From contig JAHBXI010000001.1 in assembly GCA_019636515.1 (NCBI GenBank), positions 124,001 through 188,000 on the forward strand: a stretch of DNA of 64,000 bases, read 5' to 3'. The notes below the pieces were generated by a model. That model was not told where the DNA came from, searched no databases, and worked only from the letters and a program-made list of their open reading frames with translations. The translations under genes were made by a program, and so were the position numbers. Numbering within the stretch: the stretch's first letter is position 1; each line of letters begins with the position of its first letter. Below are positions 45,275-55,000 of this stretch, one piece after another. This DNA comes from Phycisphaeraceae bacterium. GTDB taxonomy: Bacteria > Planctomycetota > Phycisphaerae > Phycisphaerales > UBA1924.

Positions 45275-47587
45275 TCATCCGACGGCTTCGCTGATGTTCT
45301 CCATTCGCCAGATGTCGCCCGGCCGCCACGTGTAGCGGAGGATGTCCCCGCCCTCGGCCGCGCCAAAGAGGCTGATGGCGGCGGCGTCGGACGTGACACC
45401 GCGGACGGGGCCCGAGGGCGGGATCGCTCCCTCGATTTCATCCGAGAGGACGGCGATCGCCCAGTCGGTCATGGTGGGTGCCCACCAGTACACGGAAAGC
45501 CGGCCGCCCTGATCGACTCCGGCGATGTTCATCGCGCCCCAGGGTGTGACGAAACTGCTGATGGTCTGGCCGATCAGGCGAGGGCCGGAGAACAGCGCGG
45601 TCAGGTTGCTGGTCGTCCACTCTCCGCCGGGGACCCACCAGGTGGCGAGCAGTTCCCCGCTCTGGTTGACGCCCGCGAGGTTGATCGCGCCCCAGAACGT
45701 CAGGAAGGGGGTCAATCCGCCCGAGAGCGGGGGGGCGCCGGTGAGTTGGCTGAGGTTGTCCTCTCGCCAGAGAGTCATGCCCGGGGCGAACCAGACGGCT
45801 CGGATCTGCCCGTTCTCGTCCAGCCCGGCGATGTTCAGGGCGTTCCATGAGGTGACGAAACTGACCAGTTCACCGACGAAGACGGGCGTGGTCTGCCCTT
45901 GCGGGGTCAGGTCCATGATCGTCACGTCGCGGTAACTCCACTGGTCCGGGGCGGTCTGGACGAAGAAGACCAGGTGCCCGGCGGTGGTTGTCCCCGCGAG
46001 GAAGACCGACCCATCGACGGAGGTGAACTGGGTCAGCGTGCCGTCGATCACGCCCGCCCCGGCGACGGTCTGGGTCAGGTTCCGGACGGACCACTCACCC
46101 TCGGATGAACGGGTAAACAGCAGGAGGCCAGAGTCGGTGGCCAGCGCGGCCCTGGAAAGCCCGCTTGCCGGATCGGACCAGGAGACCACGGAACTGAGGA
46201 TCGACGATCCGGCGAGCATGGCGCCGAGTTCGCTGATGGTCCAGACGCCGTTCTCAAGCCGCAGAAGGATCGGAAGACCCAGTTCGTTGATCGTGGCCGC
46301 GGTGAGCGTGTCCCCCGCGCTGGCGGAGGGGTTGATCACGGCCCCGTGCCGGGCATGGTTGGAAGCGGGTGCTGAAGAATCGCCACCGCCCGAGCCTCCT
46401 CCTCCGGAGCCTCCACCGTCTCCGCCACCCCCGGAACCACCCCCGGAATCACCTCCAGAGCCACCCCCGGAGTCACCCCCGGAACCACCTCCAGAACCAC
46501 CTCCAGAATCACCCCCGGAGCCACCTCCAGAGCCACCCCCGGAACCACCAGAGCCGCCTCCAGATCCACCACCAGAATCACCCCCGGAGCCACCCCCGGA
46601 GCCATCCCCGGAACCATCCCCGGAACCACCACCCGAGTCACCTCCCGAATCTCCGCCAGAGTCACCATCGCCACCGCCCTCATCCTCCGGGGGAGGGCCA
46701 AACTCGGAGGACCGGGCATCGATCTTGACGTTCCGGTCGGCCATGGTGAGCGCGACCGACTTGACGTCTCCGGACGCAAGGTCGGTGAATCGGATGGTGT
46801 AGATCCCCGGCATCACGGCCATCTGATAATTGCCCGCCGAGTCGGTCGTGTACGTCCCGACGACGGTGTGGTCCGGGGCGAGCACGTCGACTCGAACGGA
46901 CGCCATCCCCTCCCCGATCGTGTAAAAGTCGTTGGCGTCCAGGTCGTCGAAGACCACGCCCAGGACGAACAGGTCGGGGAACGAGCCCTGGTACCCGAAC
47001 AACTGGGTGTGATAGATGCCGTAGGGATCACCCTCGAGCGTCGGGATGCCGGAGCCCGCCCCGAACTGCGTGTACTTGAAGGTGTCGTCGAAATCCTCGT
47101 GAAGGCTCAGCACGTTCAGGCGGTGCTCGAGCGAATCGAGCCAGGCCGCGTGAACATCGTCGATCGAGTGGAAGCCCGCCGCGATGTTCTCCCCGGCGGA
47201 GAACGAATACCCCTGCGCGACCGCCCGGTCGGTCGGGTTCAGGCCGTCGGGATTCACGTGGTCGAAGAATCCCCGGTCGGCCATGTCCTGGCTATGCAGC
47301 CTGGAGGCGAGGGTGAGCGCCTCGCTGAAGGCCAGGGGTTCCTGTGGTCCAAGACGGGACATCTGCCCGCTGGTCAGCCCGAACGTCAGGTCGATTCCGA
47401 GCAGCGCGCTCTCGACCATCGGGGCGGACCTGGCTCGATTGACCAGTTCGAGCAGGTACACCTCCTCGGAGGTCCAGGCAAAGAGCAGTCGCCTGGGTTC
47501 GAGTTGCTCGAGCCCGCCATCGTGCAACAAGCCTGACCGGCGATGTGGTGGCGTTCGTTGGCCCGGCGTGTTGCGTTGGATGCTCAC
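45275..47587 (-). CDS. Secreted CAP/SCP-domain protein with LEPR motif and propeller-like repeats
   Basis: A protein of 770 residues. Order of parts: basic N-terminus with LEQLEPRRLL (27-35), the planctomycete LEPR motif; a CAP/SCP domain (about 38-205) with His98, His110 and Glu133 (LHSQDMADRGFFDH; SAGENIAAGFHS); an SdrD/CNA-B-like beta domain (VRVDVLAPDHTVVGTYTTD); about 100 residues of Gly/Ser/Asp linker; and a C-terminal region of about six repeats of roughly 60 residues (FVTSWNALNIAGLDENGQI; FLTFWGAINLAGVNQSGEL) that could form a beta-propeller. The protein is probably exported and surface-held. Function is unknown. Confidence 0.75.
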   Translation of the reverse strand: MSIQRNTPGQRTPPHRRSGLLHDGGLEQLEPRRLLFAWTSEEVYLLELVNRARSAPMVESALLGIDLTFGLTSGQMSRLGPQEPLAFSEALTLASRLHSQDMADRGFFDHVNPDGLNPTDRAVAQGYSFSAGENIAAGFHSIDDVHAAWLDSLEHRLNVLSLHEDFDDTFKYTQFGAGSGIPTLEGDPYGIYHTQLFGYQGSFPDLFVLGVVFDDLDANDFYTIGEGMASVRVDVLAPDHTVVGTYTTDSAGNYQMAVMPGIYTIRFTDLASGDVKSVALTMADRNVKIDARSSEFGPPPEDEGGGDGDSGGDSGGDSGGGSGDGSGDGSGGGSGGDSGGGSGGGSGGSGGGSGGGSGGDSGGGSGGGSGGDSGGGSGGDSGGGSGGGGDGGGSGGGGSGGGDSSAPASNHARHGAVINPSASAGDTLTAATINELGLPILLRLENGVWTISELGAMLAGSSILSSVVSWSDPASGLSRAALATDSGLLLFTRSSEGEWSVRNLTQTVAGAGVIDGTLTQFTSVDGSVFLAGTTTAGHLVFFVQTAPDQWSYRDVTIMDLTPQGQTTPVFVGELVSFVTSWNALNIAGLDENGQIRAVWFAPGMTLWREDNLSQLTGAPPLSGGLTPFLTFWGAINLAGVNQSGELLATWWVPGGEWTTSNLTALFSGPRLIGQTISSFVTPWGAMNIAGVDQGGRLSVYWWAPTMTDWAIAVLSDEIEGAIPPSGPVRGVTSDAAAISLFGAAEGGDILRYTWRPGDIWRMENISEAVG
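46378..46690. repeat. Gly/Ser-coding low-complexity repeat
   Basis: Runs of CCGGAACCACC, CCGGAGCCACC and CCAGAATCACC type units encode, on the minus strand, GGGSGG and GGDSGG blocks linking the CAP and repeat halves of the secreted protein. Six-to-nine-base periodicity makes length change by slippage likely. Confidence 0.8.
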
Positions 47588-47777
47588 GGTTTAATCATCG
47601 GATTGGCCGGTCCTTCATGGGCCGGATCGGCGGGGTCTCGGACGTGACGTGGGTTGCGGTGGCCCGTATGCGTGTCGTACCCGGGTTCTGAGGCGTTCGT
47701 GGCATGGCCCGCGCACGCGGCGCCGGCCGCGCAGGTGTTGCAGGTCGGCCAGCCGCCGCCACCGGGAGGTTCGGCGC

Positions 47778-48878
47778 ATGACCGAGCCGCATCGCTACGA
47801 TGCGGGCCGCATGGCGAACCTGGAACATGAACACACCGGCGGGCCGGTCTCGGCGGCCGAGGCACGGGCGGCTTCCGAACGCTTCCGATCCGACTTTGAA
47901 TCGGTCCGGGAGCAGGTGGCCCGGGTGATTGTCGGCCAGCGACGGACGGTCGAGGACGTGCTGATTTGCCTGTTCACGGGCGGCCACGTGCTGCTCGAAG
48001 GCGTGCCGGGGATCGGCAAGACGCTGCTTGTGCGAACGCTCGCGTCGGCGCTCAACCTGGGCTTTGGCCGTGTTCAGTTCACGCCCGACCTGATGCCCGC
48101 GGACGTGACCGGGACCACGATCGTCGTGGAGACCGAGGGCCAGGACGGCCGCCGGGAGCGCCGTTTCCAGTTCCAGCCCGGGCCGGTCTTCGCGCAGATC
48201 GTCCTGGCCGACGAGATCAACCGAGCCACGCCCAAGACCCAGTCCGCGTTGCTGGAGGCGATGCAGGAGCGGGCCGTGACGGTGGGCGGCCAGACCCATC
48301 GGCTCCCCGAGCCGTTCCTGGTCATGGCGACGCAGAACCCCGTCGAGCAGGAGGGGACGTACCCGCTCCCCGAGGCGCAACTCGACCGGTTCATGTTCAA
48401 GTTGCTGGTCCTGTCGCCCTCGCGGTCGGACCTGGCGAGCATCCTGGAGCGGACGACCGGGGACACCCTGGCCTCGGCGTCCCCGGTGATCGACGCGGCG
48501 CGTATCGTCGAGCACCAGGGCCTGGTACGCCGGGTCGAGATCTCGCCTCGCGTGCTTGACTTCGCGGTCAGGCTGACGCTCGCCACGCAGCCCGCGTCGC
48601 TGTCGGCGCCCGGGGATGCCTCGTTCGCCACGCCGATGGTGAACCAGTACGTGCGGCTTGGTGCTTCGCCTCGCTCGGCGCAGGCGATGGTGCTGGCGGG
48701 CAAGTGCCGGGCCCTGCTCGATGCCCGCGGGGCGGTCTCGATCGAGGATATCCAGGCGTCGGCGCTGCCCGCGCTTCGCCACCGGATCATTCTTAACTTC
48801 GAGGCCCATGCCGAAGGCGTGACGGCGGACGCGGTGGTCTCCAACGTGGTTTCGACGCTCCCGGTCGACGCGGCCTGA
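47778..48878 (+). CDS. MoxR-family AAA+ ATPase
   Basis: A protein of 366 residues with Walker A GVPGIGKT (75-82), Walker B VLADEINRA (142-150), sensor region VMATQNPVEQEGTYPLPEAQ and the lid domain characteristic of MoxR. The ATG at 47778 follows GGGAGG. MoxR proteins act as chaperone-like ATPases, usually with a VWA-domain partner and a DUF58 protein next door. Neither is present here, since the next genes are a deaminase and redox proteins, so the partner is elsewhere. Confidence 0.9.
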   Translation: MTEPHRYDAGRMANLEHEHTGGPVSAAEARAASERFRSDFESVREQVARVIVGQRRTVEDVLICLFTGGHVLLEGVPGIGKTLLVRTLASALNLGFGRVQFTPDLMPADVTGTTIVVETEGQDGRRERRFQFQPGPVFAQIVLADEINRATPKTQSALLEAMQERAVTVGGQTHRLPEPFLVMATQNPVEQEGTYPLPEAQLDRFMFKLLVLSPSRSDLASILERTTGDTLASASPVIDAARIVEHQGLVRRVEISPRVLDFAVRLTLATQPASLSAPGDASFATPMVNQYVRLGASPRSAQAMVLAGKCRALLDARGAVSIEDIQASALPALRHRIILNFEAHAEGVTADAVVSNVVSTLPVDAA

Positions 48879-48903
48879 GAGCCGCGGCACGGCCCGGGGA
48901 CCG

Positions 48904-49374
48904 TCAGTACGCCCGGCCTCGGGCGGCGAGCCATTCATCGAAAAGCGCCGCGCACCGCTGGGCGCCCAGGCCCGGCCGGGTCTGCACGCGGCTTGCCCCT
49001 TCTCGGAGGAGTTTTTCGCACGGGACATCGAGTTCGGTAAACCCGGCGCGGAGGGCATCGGCGATGCCGGCCCCGTACGCGACCGAGTCGAGCCGCGACC
49101 AGTGGATGGCGGCGGCGCACATGGGACACGGCTCGCAGGTGGTGTACATCCGACACCCGGCCAGGGAGATGGTCCCCAGGGCCTGGCACGCGCCGCGTAT
49201 GCAGGCGACTTCGGCGTGGGCCGTCGGGTCGGTGGTCTTCCAGACGACGTTGTGCGCCGAGGCGATCAGGTCGTCGCCGCGAACGATGACCGCGCCGAAG
49301 GGGGATTGTCCGGACGCGATTCCCGAGCGGGCGGCATCGATCGCAAGCCCCATCCAATGGTCGTCGTCACGCAT
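48904..49374 (-). CDS. Guanine-deaminase-like nucleoside deaminase
   Basis: A cytidine-deaminase-fold protein of 156 residues with zinc ligands in TAHAEVACIR (His53, catalytic Glu55) and CEPCPMC (Cys80, Cys83). The pattern DPTAHAEV, then TTCEPCPMCAAAIHWSR, then AGFTELDVPCEKL agrees better with bacillary guanine deaminase (GuaD) than with tRNA adenosine deaminase TadA. Probable product is xanthine from guanine. It converges with the moxR gene; a neighbour on the same strand is the redoxin gene. Confidence 0.7.
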   Translation of the reverse strand: MRDDDHWMGLAIDAARSGIASGQSPFGAVIVRGDDLIASAHNVVWKTTDPTAHAEVACIRGACQALGTISLAGCRMYTTCEPCPMCAAAIHWSRLDSVAYGAGIADALRAGFTELDVPCEKLLREGASRVQTRPGLGAQRCAALFDEWLAARGRAY

Positions 49375-49411
49375 GGCCTGACGGTAGGAATGGCCGCCGG
49401 GGCGGGAAAAG

Positions 49412-49436
49412 AAAAACGCCCGGGCCGACCCGGGCG
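49412..49436 (-). terminator. Rho-independent terminator of the redoxin gene
   Basis: CGCCCGGG (49417-49424) pairs with CCCGGGCG (49429-49436) around a 4-base loop. On the minus strand it is followed by TTTTT then CTTTT. It lies about 40 bp after the stop of the gene at 49476-50186. Confidence 0.75.
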
Positions 49437-49475
49437 TCGATCACTTCAGCCGATGTGGGCGGACAATGCCGCGGC

Positions 49476-50186
49476 TCAATACTTGACGCTGCAGCCGTAG
49501 GCCTTGGTCTCGGGGGTGGAGACCTTCGACCCGGCGAGGATCTCGTCGAGGGCCTTGGCAACGTAGTTGACCTTGCCGGCGCTCTCGGAACTGCCGTCGT
49601 CGATCGCCCCGCGGTACGCGAGGATGCCGTCCTTGGTGATGATGGACAGGGCGGGGGTGTTGCGGGCGCCGTACATGCGTCCGACGTCGCCCTTCTCGTC
49701 GAGCAGGATGGGGAAGTCAAGGCTCCAGTCCTTGCGAGCCTTGGCGTTGCGCTCCACTCCGGCACCCTGCTTGCCCGCGGCGCCGGAGTTGATCGCCAGG
49801 TAGACGACCTTCTTGTCCTTGTACTTCTTGGCAATGCCCTGGGAGGTCTTGGCATCGTAGTGCATCTTGACGACCGGGCAGTCGGGGTTGAACCACTCGA
49901 GGACGACGATGTTGCCCGCGGCGGTCAGGTCGCTGAGTTTGTAGGACTTGCCGTCGGTGTCCTTGAGTTCAAAGTCCGGAGCCATCGACCCGATCGTCGC
50001 CGACGCGGCCTTCTTGTCGTCGTGCTTGTCGCGCTTCTGATCCTTGTGGTCTTTGTCCTTGTACTCCTGTTTGGGCTCTTTGGTCGGCTGGCTGGCGGGC
50101 TGCTGGGCCACCGCCGTGCCCGAAACCGCCACCGTCATGGCCATCATGCCAACGGCAAACATGGAAAACAGAGAACGAGCATTCAT
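49476..50186 (-). CDS. Exported redoxin-domain (AhpC/TSA-like) protein
   Basis: A protein of 236 residues with a signal peptide (cleavage near AVAQQ), a Lys/Asp/Gln-rich linker (EYKDKDHKDQKRDKHDDKK), then a thioredoxin-fold redoxin domain starting MAPDFELKDTDGKSYKLSDL. The active loop NPDCPVVKMHY keeps one cysteine (Cys103) and lacks the CxxC pair; a second cysteine sits near the end (YGCSVKY). It could be a one- or two-cysteine peroxidase-like protein of the periplasm. AAAGGAG precedes the ATG at 50186; a DsbD N-domain gene lies directly upstream on the same strand. Confidence 0.75.
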   Translation of the reverse strand: MNARSLFSMFAVGMMAMTVAVSGTAVAQQPASQPTKEPKQEYKDKDHKDQKRDKHDDKKAASATIGSMAPDFELKDTDGKSYKLSDLTAAGNIVVLEWFNPDCPVVKMHYDAKTSQGIAKKYKDKKVVYLAINSGAAGKQGAGVERNAKARKDWSLDFPILLDEKGDVGRMYGARNTPALSIITKDGILAYRGAIDDGSSESAGKVNYVAKALDEILAGSKVSTPETKAYGCSVKY

Positions 50187-50425
50187 CGAAACAACTCCTT
50201 TGAGTCGTCCAGACCCTTCGGGTCCGCGGACGACCGCGTGGTCTTCTTGCCGATGACGGCGCTCGGATACGCTCCGGCGCGGCGGCAAGCAGGATGCATT
50301 GACGGGAAACCTTCCTCTCGCCGGCTCACGAGCAACGGCGGGCGGGGTCCGAACGGATGAACCGAACAGGAACGTGAGGACGGCTTTTTCATTCGGGTCG
50401 AATACGGCTGATAACCGGATTCGAA

Positions 50426-51343
50426 CTATTCGACCTGATAGTAGACCGGCGAAACTTCCCCGACAGGCCAGATGGCCAGGACCCCTTTGAGACGCGGTGC
50501 GGGCGCCACGGTTCCTTGTGTATCGGACGAAGGTTGCCTTGAAAGCGTTAGGGTAATGGTATCCGAAGCCACCGAACCTTCTCCGATCAGGTCCGCCAGT
50601 TCCGCGCAGTCGCGATCCGGGTAGAACTCGAGTTTCACGGCACCGGCAACCCGAAATCCAAGCGCCCGTGGGCTTTGCGTAGCCCCCTGAGGGTCTGTCT
50701 TCGGGGTGATCTCATGCCCGCGATTGCCGGCCTCCGAGACCGGGCGAGGCATCGCCTCCTCGGCGGCCAGGAGAAGCGGATGCTCCGGAGGAGGCTTGTC
50801 GCGGAGAGTGCGCTCGTGCTCACTCTCAACCATGATCGACGCCTCGGCCGATCCCCGCTCGATGACACAGGCCTCTTGGCAGACCATCCACCGAGCATCG
50901 GCCTTTATTCGGTGAACGCCGGGATTCGCCATTTCCGCCGGGATCGACACGGTTGCCAGCAGCACCACTCGGTCGTGATAGACGTGGTCGAGCAGGATAT
51001 CGGAGGTGTAACGGACCGGGGCCGGCCAGCGTGTCTGCTTCACGGCCCACCCTTCCGGCAACGTCCAGGTAACCGTCGGGGCCAGCCCCGAGTCGTTCCG
51101 GCCGTTCCAGTACATATGCCATCCCTCGTCGATGTCGAATCGCAGCGCGACGGTGATCGATTCGCCCGCCGCGGCGTGGCGTTCGGGGGCGACAAGGGAA
51201 AAACGTACGTGCGGGGACTGCCCCGAGGGCTGAGCGGCCCGCGTGCCCTCGTGATGGACGCGTGCTTCGGTCGCGGCGCTGATGCCGGGCGATGCGGAGA
51301 ACCAGGTGGCGAACAGCGCGGCAAACATGGCGGCGTGCGGCAT
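50426..51343 (-). CDS. DsbD N-terminal-domain periplasmic protein
   Basis: A protein of 305 residues with a signal peptide, then a domain like the N-terminal part of DsbD: DEGWHMYWNGRNDSGLAPT, TLPEGWAVKQTRWPAP, and a Cys155-x3-Cys159 pair in MVCQEACVIE. Whole DsbD continues with eight membrane helices and a thioredoxin domain; here neither follows. The remaining C-terminal part is a beta-rich extension ending SPVYYQVE. It may deliver electrons to the exported redoxin encoded 240 bp downstream on the same strand. Confidence 0.7.
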   Translation of the reverse strand: MPHAAMFAALFATWFSASPGISAATEARVHHEGTRAAQPSGQSPHVRFSLVAPERHAAAGESITVALRFDIDEGWHMYWNGRNDSGLAPTVTWTLPEGWAVKQTRWPAPVRYTSDILLDHVYHDRVVLLATVSIPAEMANPGVHRIKADARWMVCQEACVIERGSAEASIMVESEHERTLRDKPPPEHPLLLAAEEAMPRPVSEAGNRGHEITPKTDPQGATQSPRALGFRVAGAVKLEFYPDRDCAELADLIGEGSVASDTITLTLSRQPSSDTQGTVAPAPRLKGVLAIWPVGEVSPVYYQVE

Positions 51344-51416
51344 TCAAGGAGTGTAGGTGGATCGTGAGGTTCGCCGTTGGTCCCATGCGGGCCGCCCGGT
51401 TGAGTATGCTTCGTGC

Positions 51417-51857
51417 ATGAACCATCCGTGCAAGGCCGCGTCGAGCGTTCTGGTTGTCCTGATGTCGTCGGTTTTCGCGGGGTGCGAAATCTCGGACAAG
51501 GACATCAAGTATGTCGGCGTCTCGGAAGTGCGCCAGTTGCAGGTGCGAGCCGAGCGTGAGCCCAAGACCCTGCTGCTGGTCGATCCGCGTTCCCCCGCGG
51601 CGTACGCCCGTGAGCGTCTTCCGGGCGCCATGCACATGGAGTTTCGCTCCGATATGAAAGACCGGGGGGTGGATCCTCGCTTGTCGGCGCACCGCAACAT
51701 CGTGGTCTACGGGGATAACCCGGGCAGCGCGGCGGCCAGGGGCATGACCAAGCGGCTGATGCTGGTGGGGTACGACAACGTCCGGCTGTTCGCGGGCGGG
51801 GTGGAGGAATGGAAGTCGATGCGGTACCCGGTGGAGGGGGACGCGGCTTCCGAGTGA
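51417..51857 (+). CDS. Rhodanese-like lipoprotein lacking the catalytic cysteine
   Basis: A protein of 146 residues, lipobox FAGC (Cys23). A rhodanese domain covers residues 30-140: LLLVDPRSPAAYARERLPGA, NIVVYGDNPGSAAARGM, VRLFAGGVEEWKSM. The position normally held by the active-site cysteine (VVYC..) is Gly-Asp (99-100), so sulfur transfer is not expected and a binding or structural role is more likely. The start at 51417 is set by the signal peptide. It is divergent from the DsbD-N gene and followed by a terminator. Confidence 0.75.
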   Translation: MNHPCKAASSVLVVLMSSVFAGCEISDKDIKYVGVSEVRQLQVRAEREPKTLLLVDPRSPAAYARERLPGAMHMEFRSDMKDRGVDPRLSAHRNIVVYGDNPGSAAARGMTKRLMLVGYDNVRLFAGGVEEWKSMRYPVEGDAASE

Positions 51858-51900
51858 GCGCGGCTCAGCGCCTGGTGGACAACCCGTGGCATCGCAAGAA

Positions 51901-51926
51901 AAAGCCCCGCCGTCGGGCGGGGCTTT
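51901..51926. terminator. Bidirectional terminator
   Basis: AAAGCCCCGCC (51901-51911) pairs with GGCGGGGCTTT (51916-51926) over a GTCG loop. A-rich sequence on the left side and TTT on the right serve both directions: the rhodanese-like gene on plus and the giant gene on minus. Confidence 0.7.
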
Positions 51927-51982
51927 GGTGCCTTGTGTTGTCGAGGGAACCGGCGGCAAGCGCCGTGCCTGGGTCGCGGAGA

Positions 51983-52024
51983 GGCCGGGGGTCAGGGGCC
52001 GGGGGTCAGGGGCCGGGGGTCAGG
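51983..52024. repeat. Three 14-bp G-rich tandem repeats covering a stop codon
   Basis: GGCCGGGGGTCAGG is repeated exactly at 51983, 51997 and 52011. The third copy contains the TGA stop (52020-52022) of the minus-strand giant gene. The plus strand has six runs of four or five G within 45 bases, enough for a G-quadruplex. Confidence 0.85.
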
Positions 52025-55000
52025 GGATGGTGCTGATCGCGTTGGTCAGGCCAAGCGGGGCGCCGGAGACCGTAAACCCGCCCTGCAGATAGAGGTCGTA
52101 GTGGGTCATGGTCGCCACGAAGGGGACCGAGGCCGAGGCGACCACGGAGAAGAAGTTGAGTCCCGGCCGGTCGATCACCAGGGCGCTGAGTTCGTGAAGT
52201 TTGAGTTGGGCGAACGACCTGGGGGCGACGTTGACATTCACGCTGAGGGTGTCCGAATCGGTGAAGATGAGCGTCACGCTGATCGCGGCGGTGGCGGCCG
52301 TGGGGTTGTGGAACGAGAGCGTTTCGAAGTAGAGCGAGCCGGCGAACGCGGTGTTGATGAAGGCGTCGCCGAAGAAATACCGCGTGGCCGCCACCGTGAA
52401 GGCTCCGCTCGCGTCGGCGTCCCCGTTCTGGACCTGATCGGACGCGAGAACCACCGGGGTGTTGGAGGTGTACCGCAGCCCGATCGGTTGGTTCGCCGTG
52501 ATCCCCAGGGCCGAGCCGTTAAATCGCAGCAAGGAGCCGGAAGGAACATCGAGCGTCCGGACCAGCGGCGGCAGGTTGACGGCGATGTAGGTGCCGGTGA
52601 TCGTGACGGTGGCCCTGATCGTGCTCGGATTGAAGATGAAGAGTTCGCCCGCGACGGCGGTGCCGTGGGTCAGGGAGGTGATCGCGCCCCTGGTTGAGCC
52701 GCCGGTGGCGTCGCCGAGGTATCCAAAGCCGGCGGTCCCGGCCACGTCGTAATGGGTCAGAGCGGCGACGATTCCGATGAAGGCTTGCTCGTTGGCGGGG
52801 TTGGCGGCCGAGGCGATGACGCTGGCGCCGAAGATCCCGGTCGGGAGCGCGGCGATGTCGTTGACGCTCAGCCCGAGGCGCTGGTTGGCGGCGATGGTCT
52901 GGGGGATGGTGATGGTCGTGGCCCCGGTGTTGAACATGACCAGGACGCTGACATCGAAGGGGTTGGGGTTGTAGTAGAGGAGGAAGTCGAAAACGGCGCC
53001 GGGGTTGCGCTCGACGCGGGCGAAGGTCCACGAGGCGCTGAGCGTCTCGGAGAACTCCGACCCGATCGTGCTCTGGAAGTCGTAGTGGGAGAACGTGGCG
53101 CCCAGGGGCCCGTCGGACTCCACGATGACGGCGTAGGGGCGGTAGAGTTGGACGCCCGGGGCGGGACCCTGCTCGGCATTGGAGATGGTCACGCCGCCGC
53201 GTGCTCCGGCCTTGACGACCAGGTTGGAGGCGACGATGGTCTCGTCGGGCTGCCCGGTGATCGAACCTTCGTACCGGACCTTGACGGTGAACCGCACGTC
53301 GTAGTCGTTGGCGTTGGAGACCGAGACAAACTCCCGGATGAGCAGGGACGCGTACCCCTCCGGATAGTACAGGTAGAAGGTCTCGGGCTCCGCATCGACC
53401 CGGATCCGATAGGAGCCCACTCCGGCCCCGACCCCGGACACGATGGCCCAGTACTGCTGGCCGCCGACGGCGTCGAACGACCCGTTGGCCGTGGCGCCGG
53501 GGATGCCGGCGCTATCGGTGAAAATGATGGACGCGGGTTGCTCGTTGGGCTGGCGAAGAAGGGTCACGGCGGCGTTGAGGATGCTGCCGGTGGGGGTGAC
53601 GACCTGGACGAATACCTTGCCCGTGGAGGGGGCGACGAAGGTGAACAGGTCGCGGTCGCCCGGCTCGTTCACAAAGTCGTCCAGGAATCCGTCGCCGGTC
53701 CGCGATGAGAGCGGGATGGTCCTGGGGTTGGCAAAGTCGATCGATCCCGGATCGCTCCCGCCGCCGTCGTCAAGCGGCAGCCCGTTGACCGTGAGGTAGT
53801 ACTCTCCGGTCCTGGTCGCCGGCGGCGCCAGCCCGTCAACCGAATCGATGAGGATGTAGTAGACCGCTCCGCTGCTCAGGGACGGGAAATTGATCTCGAC
53901 GGTGCGAGGGTCGTTGATCCCCGCGATGGTGGTCGCTTCAACACGGCCGATCTGTGAGAGGTTCACATCAAAGACGGTCATGATCGGGGCGAAGTTTCCG
54001 AACAGGCCGCGGTAACTGGTGATGGTCACCACCACCTGCCCGGTGCGGACGGGGGTGAAACGGAAGAGGTCGGTGTCACCCTCGGGGAAGAGTTTGGCGT
54101 TGCCGGGATCGCCGCCCACCCCGACGCCGATCGCCCCTTGCCCGGTGTTGGGGTTGATGGGGATAACGTGGGCGATCGGCCACTCGCCCTGGTTGGGGTA
54201 GTCGTCCAGCGGCGGGCTGTTGATCGAGATGTGGTACCCGCCCAGGGCATCGGTCGCGGGCTCGATCAGGACGTAATAGATGCCGCCGCGGACCACGGGG
54301 AACTCGGCCGTGTCGGCGGGCTGGAACCCGAAGATGGAATCGATGCCGGTCGCCTGGGCGATGGTCTCCTCGCCGGGCGTGAGTTGGATGACGGTGACGC
54401 GCGGGATGATGAGACTGCCCGGGGCGCGGTCAACGACGATGTTCGCGTCCCCGCCGGCGAGGGCGACAAAGAAGAACAGGTCGGTATCGCCGGTGAGTTC
54501 GATCACGCCTTCCTGCGTGGCCCGGCCGGTTTCGGGGTCGATGAGGATGGCCGCGGCCTCGACGTACTCCCCGGCGTCGGGGTAGTCGTCGGTGCGGGGG
54601 AACGAGACGCTGACGCGGTAGTTTCCGACCCCGGCGGCGCGGTTCTCGTCCATGACGAGGATGTAATACCAGCGGTAGGTCTGCTCGGTGAACAGAGAGG
54701 TCCGGTGCGGGGTGACCGAGAACGTGACCTGGGCGTCGGTGGTTTGCGGGGTCGCGTCGTCGTTCTGCGCGATGCGATGCCACATCGTGAACGCGGACGC
54801 ATCGTCGATGGCGGTGGAGAGTTCGAAGATCTCGACCCGCGGGTTGAGGGTGTTGGGGGAGAGGTTGGTCACGCGGACCGTGATCAGGTTGAAATCGCTG
54901 ATTTCAAAGCGGAACAGGTCGACATCGCCGGGGTTCTCGATCGACCCGGCGGCCTCGCCGCTGCCGAGGTAGTCGAAGAGTTTGATGGTCGTGGCGCCGG

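Noticed and set aside
46000-46802. Plus-strand frame rich in Pro/Glu/Ser opposite the Gly/Ser linker
   Set aside because: It is the antisense reading of the low-complexity linker; the minus-strand protein has real domains on both sides.
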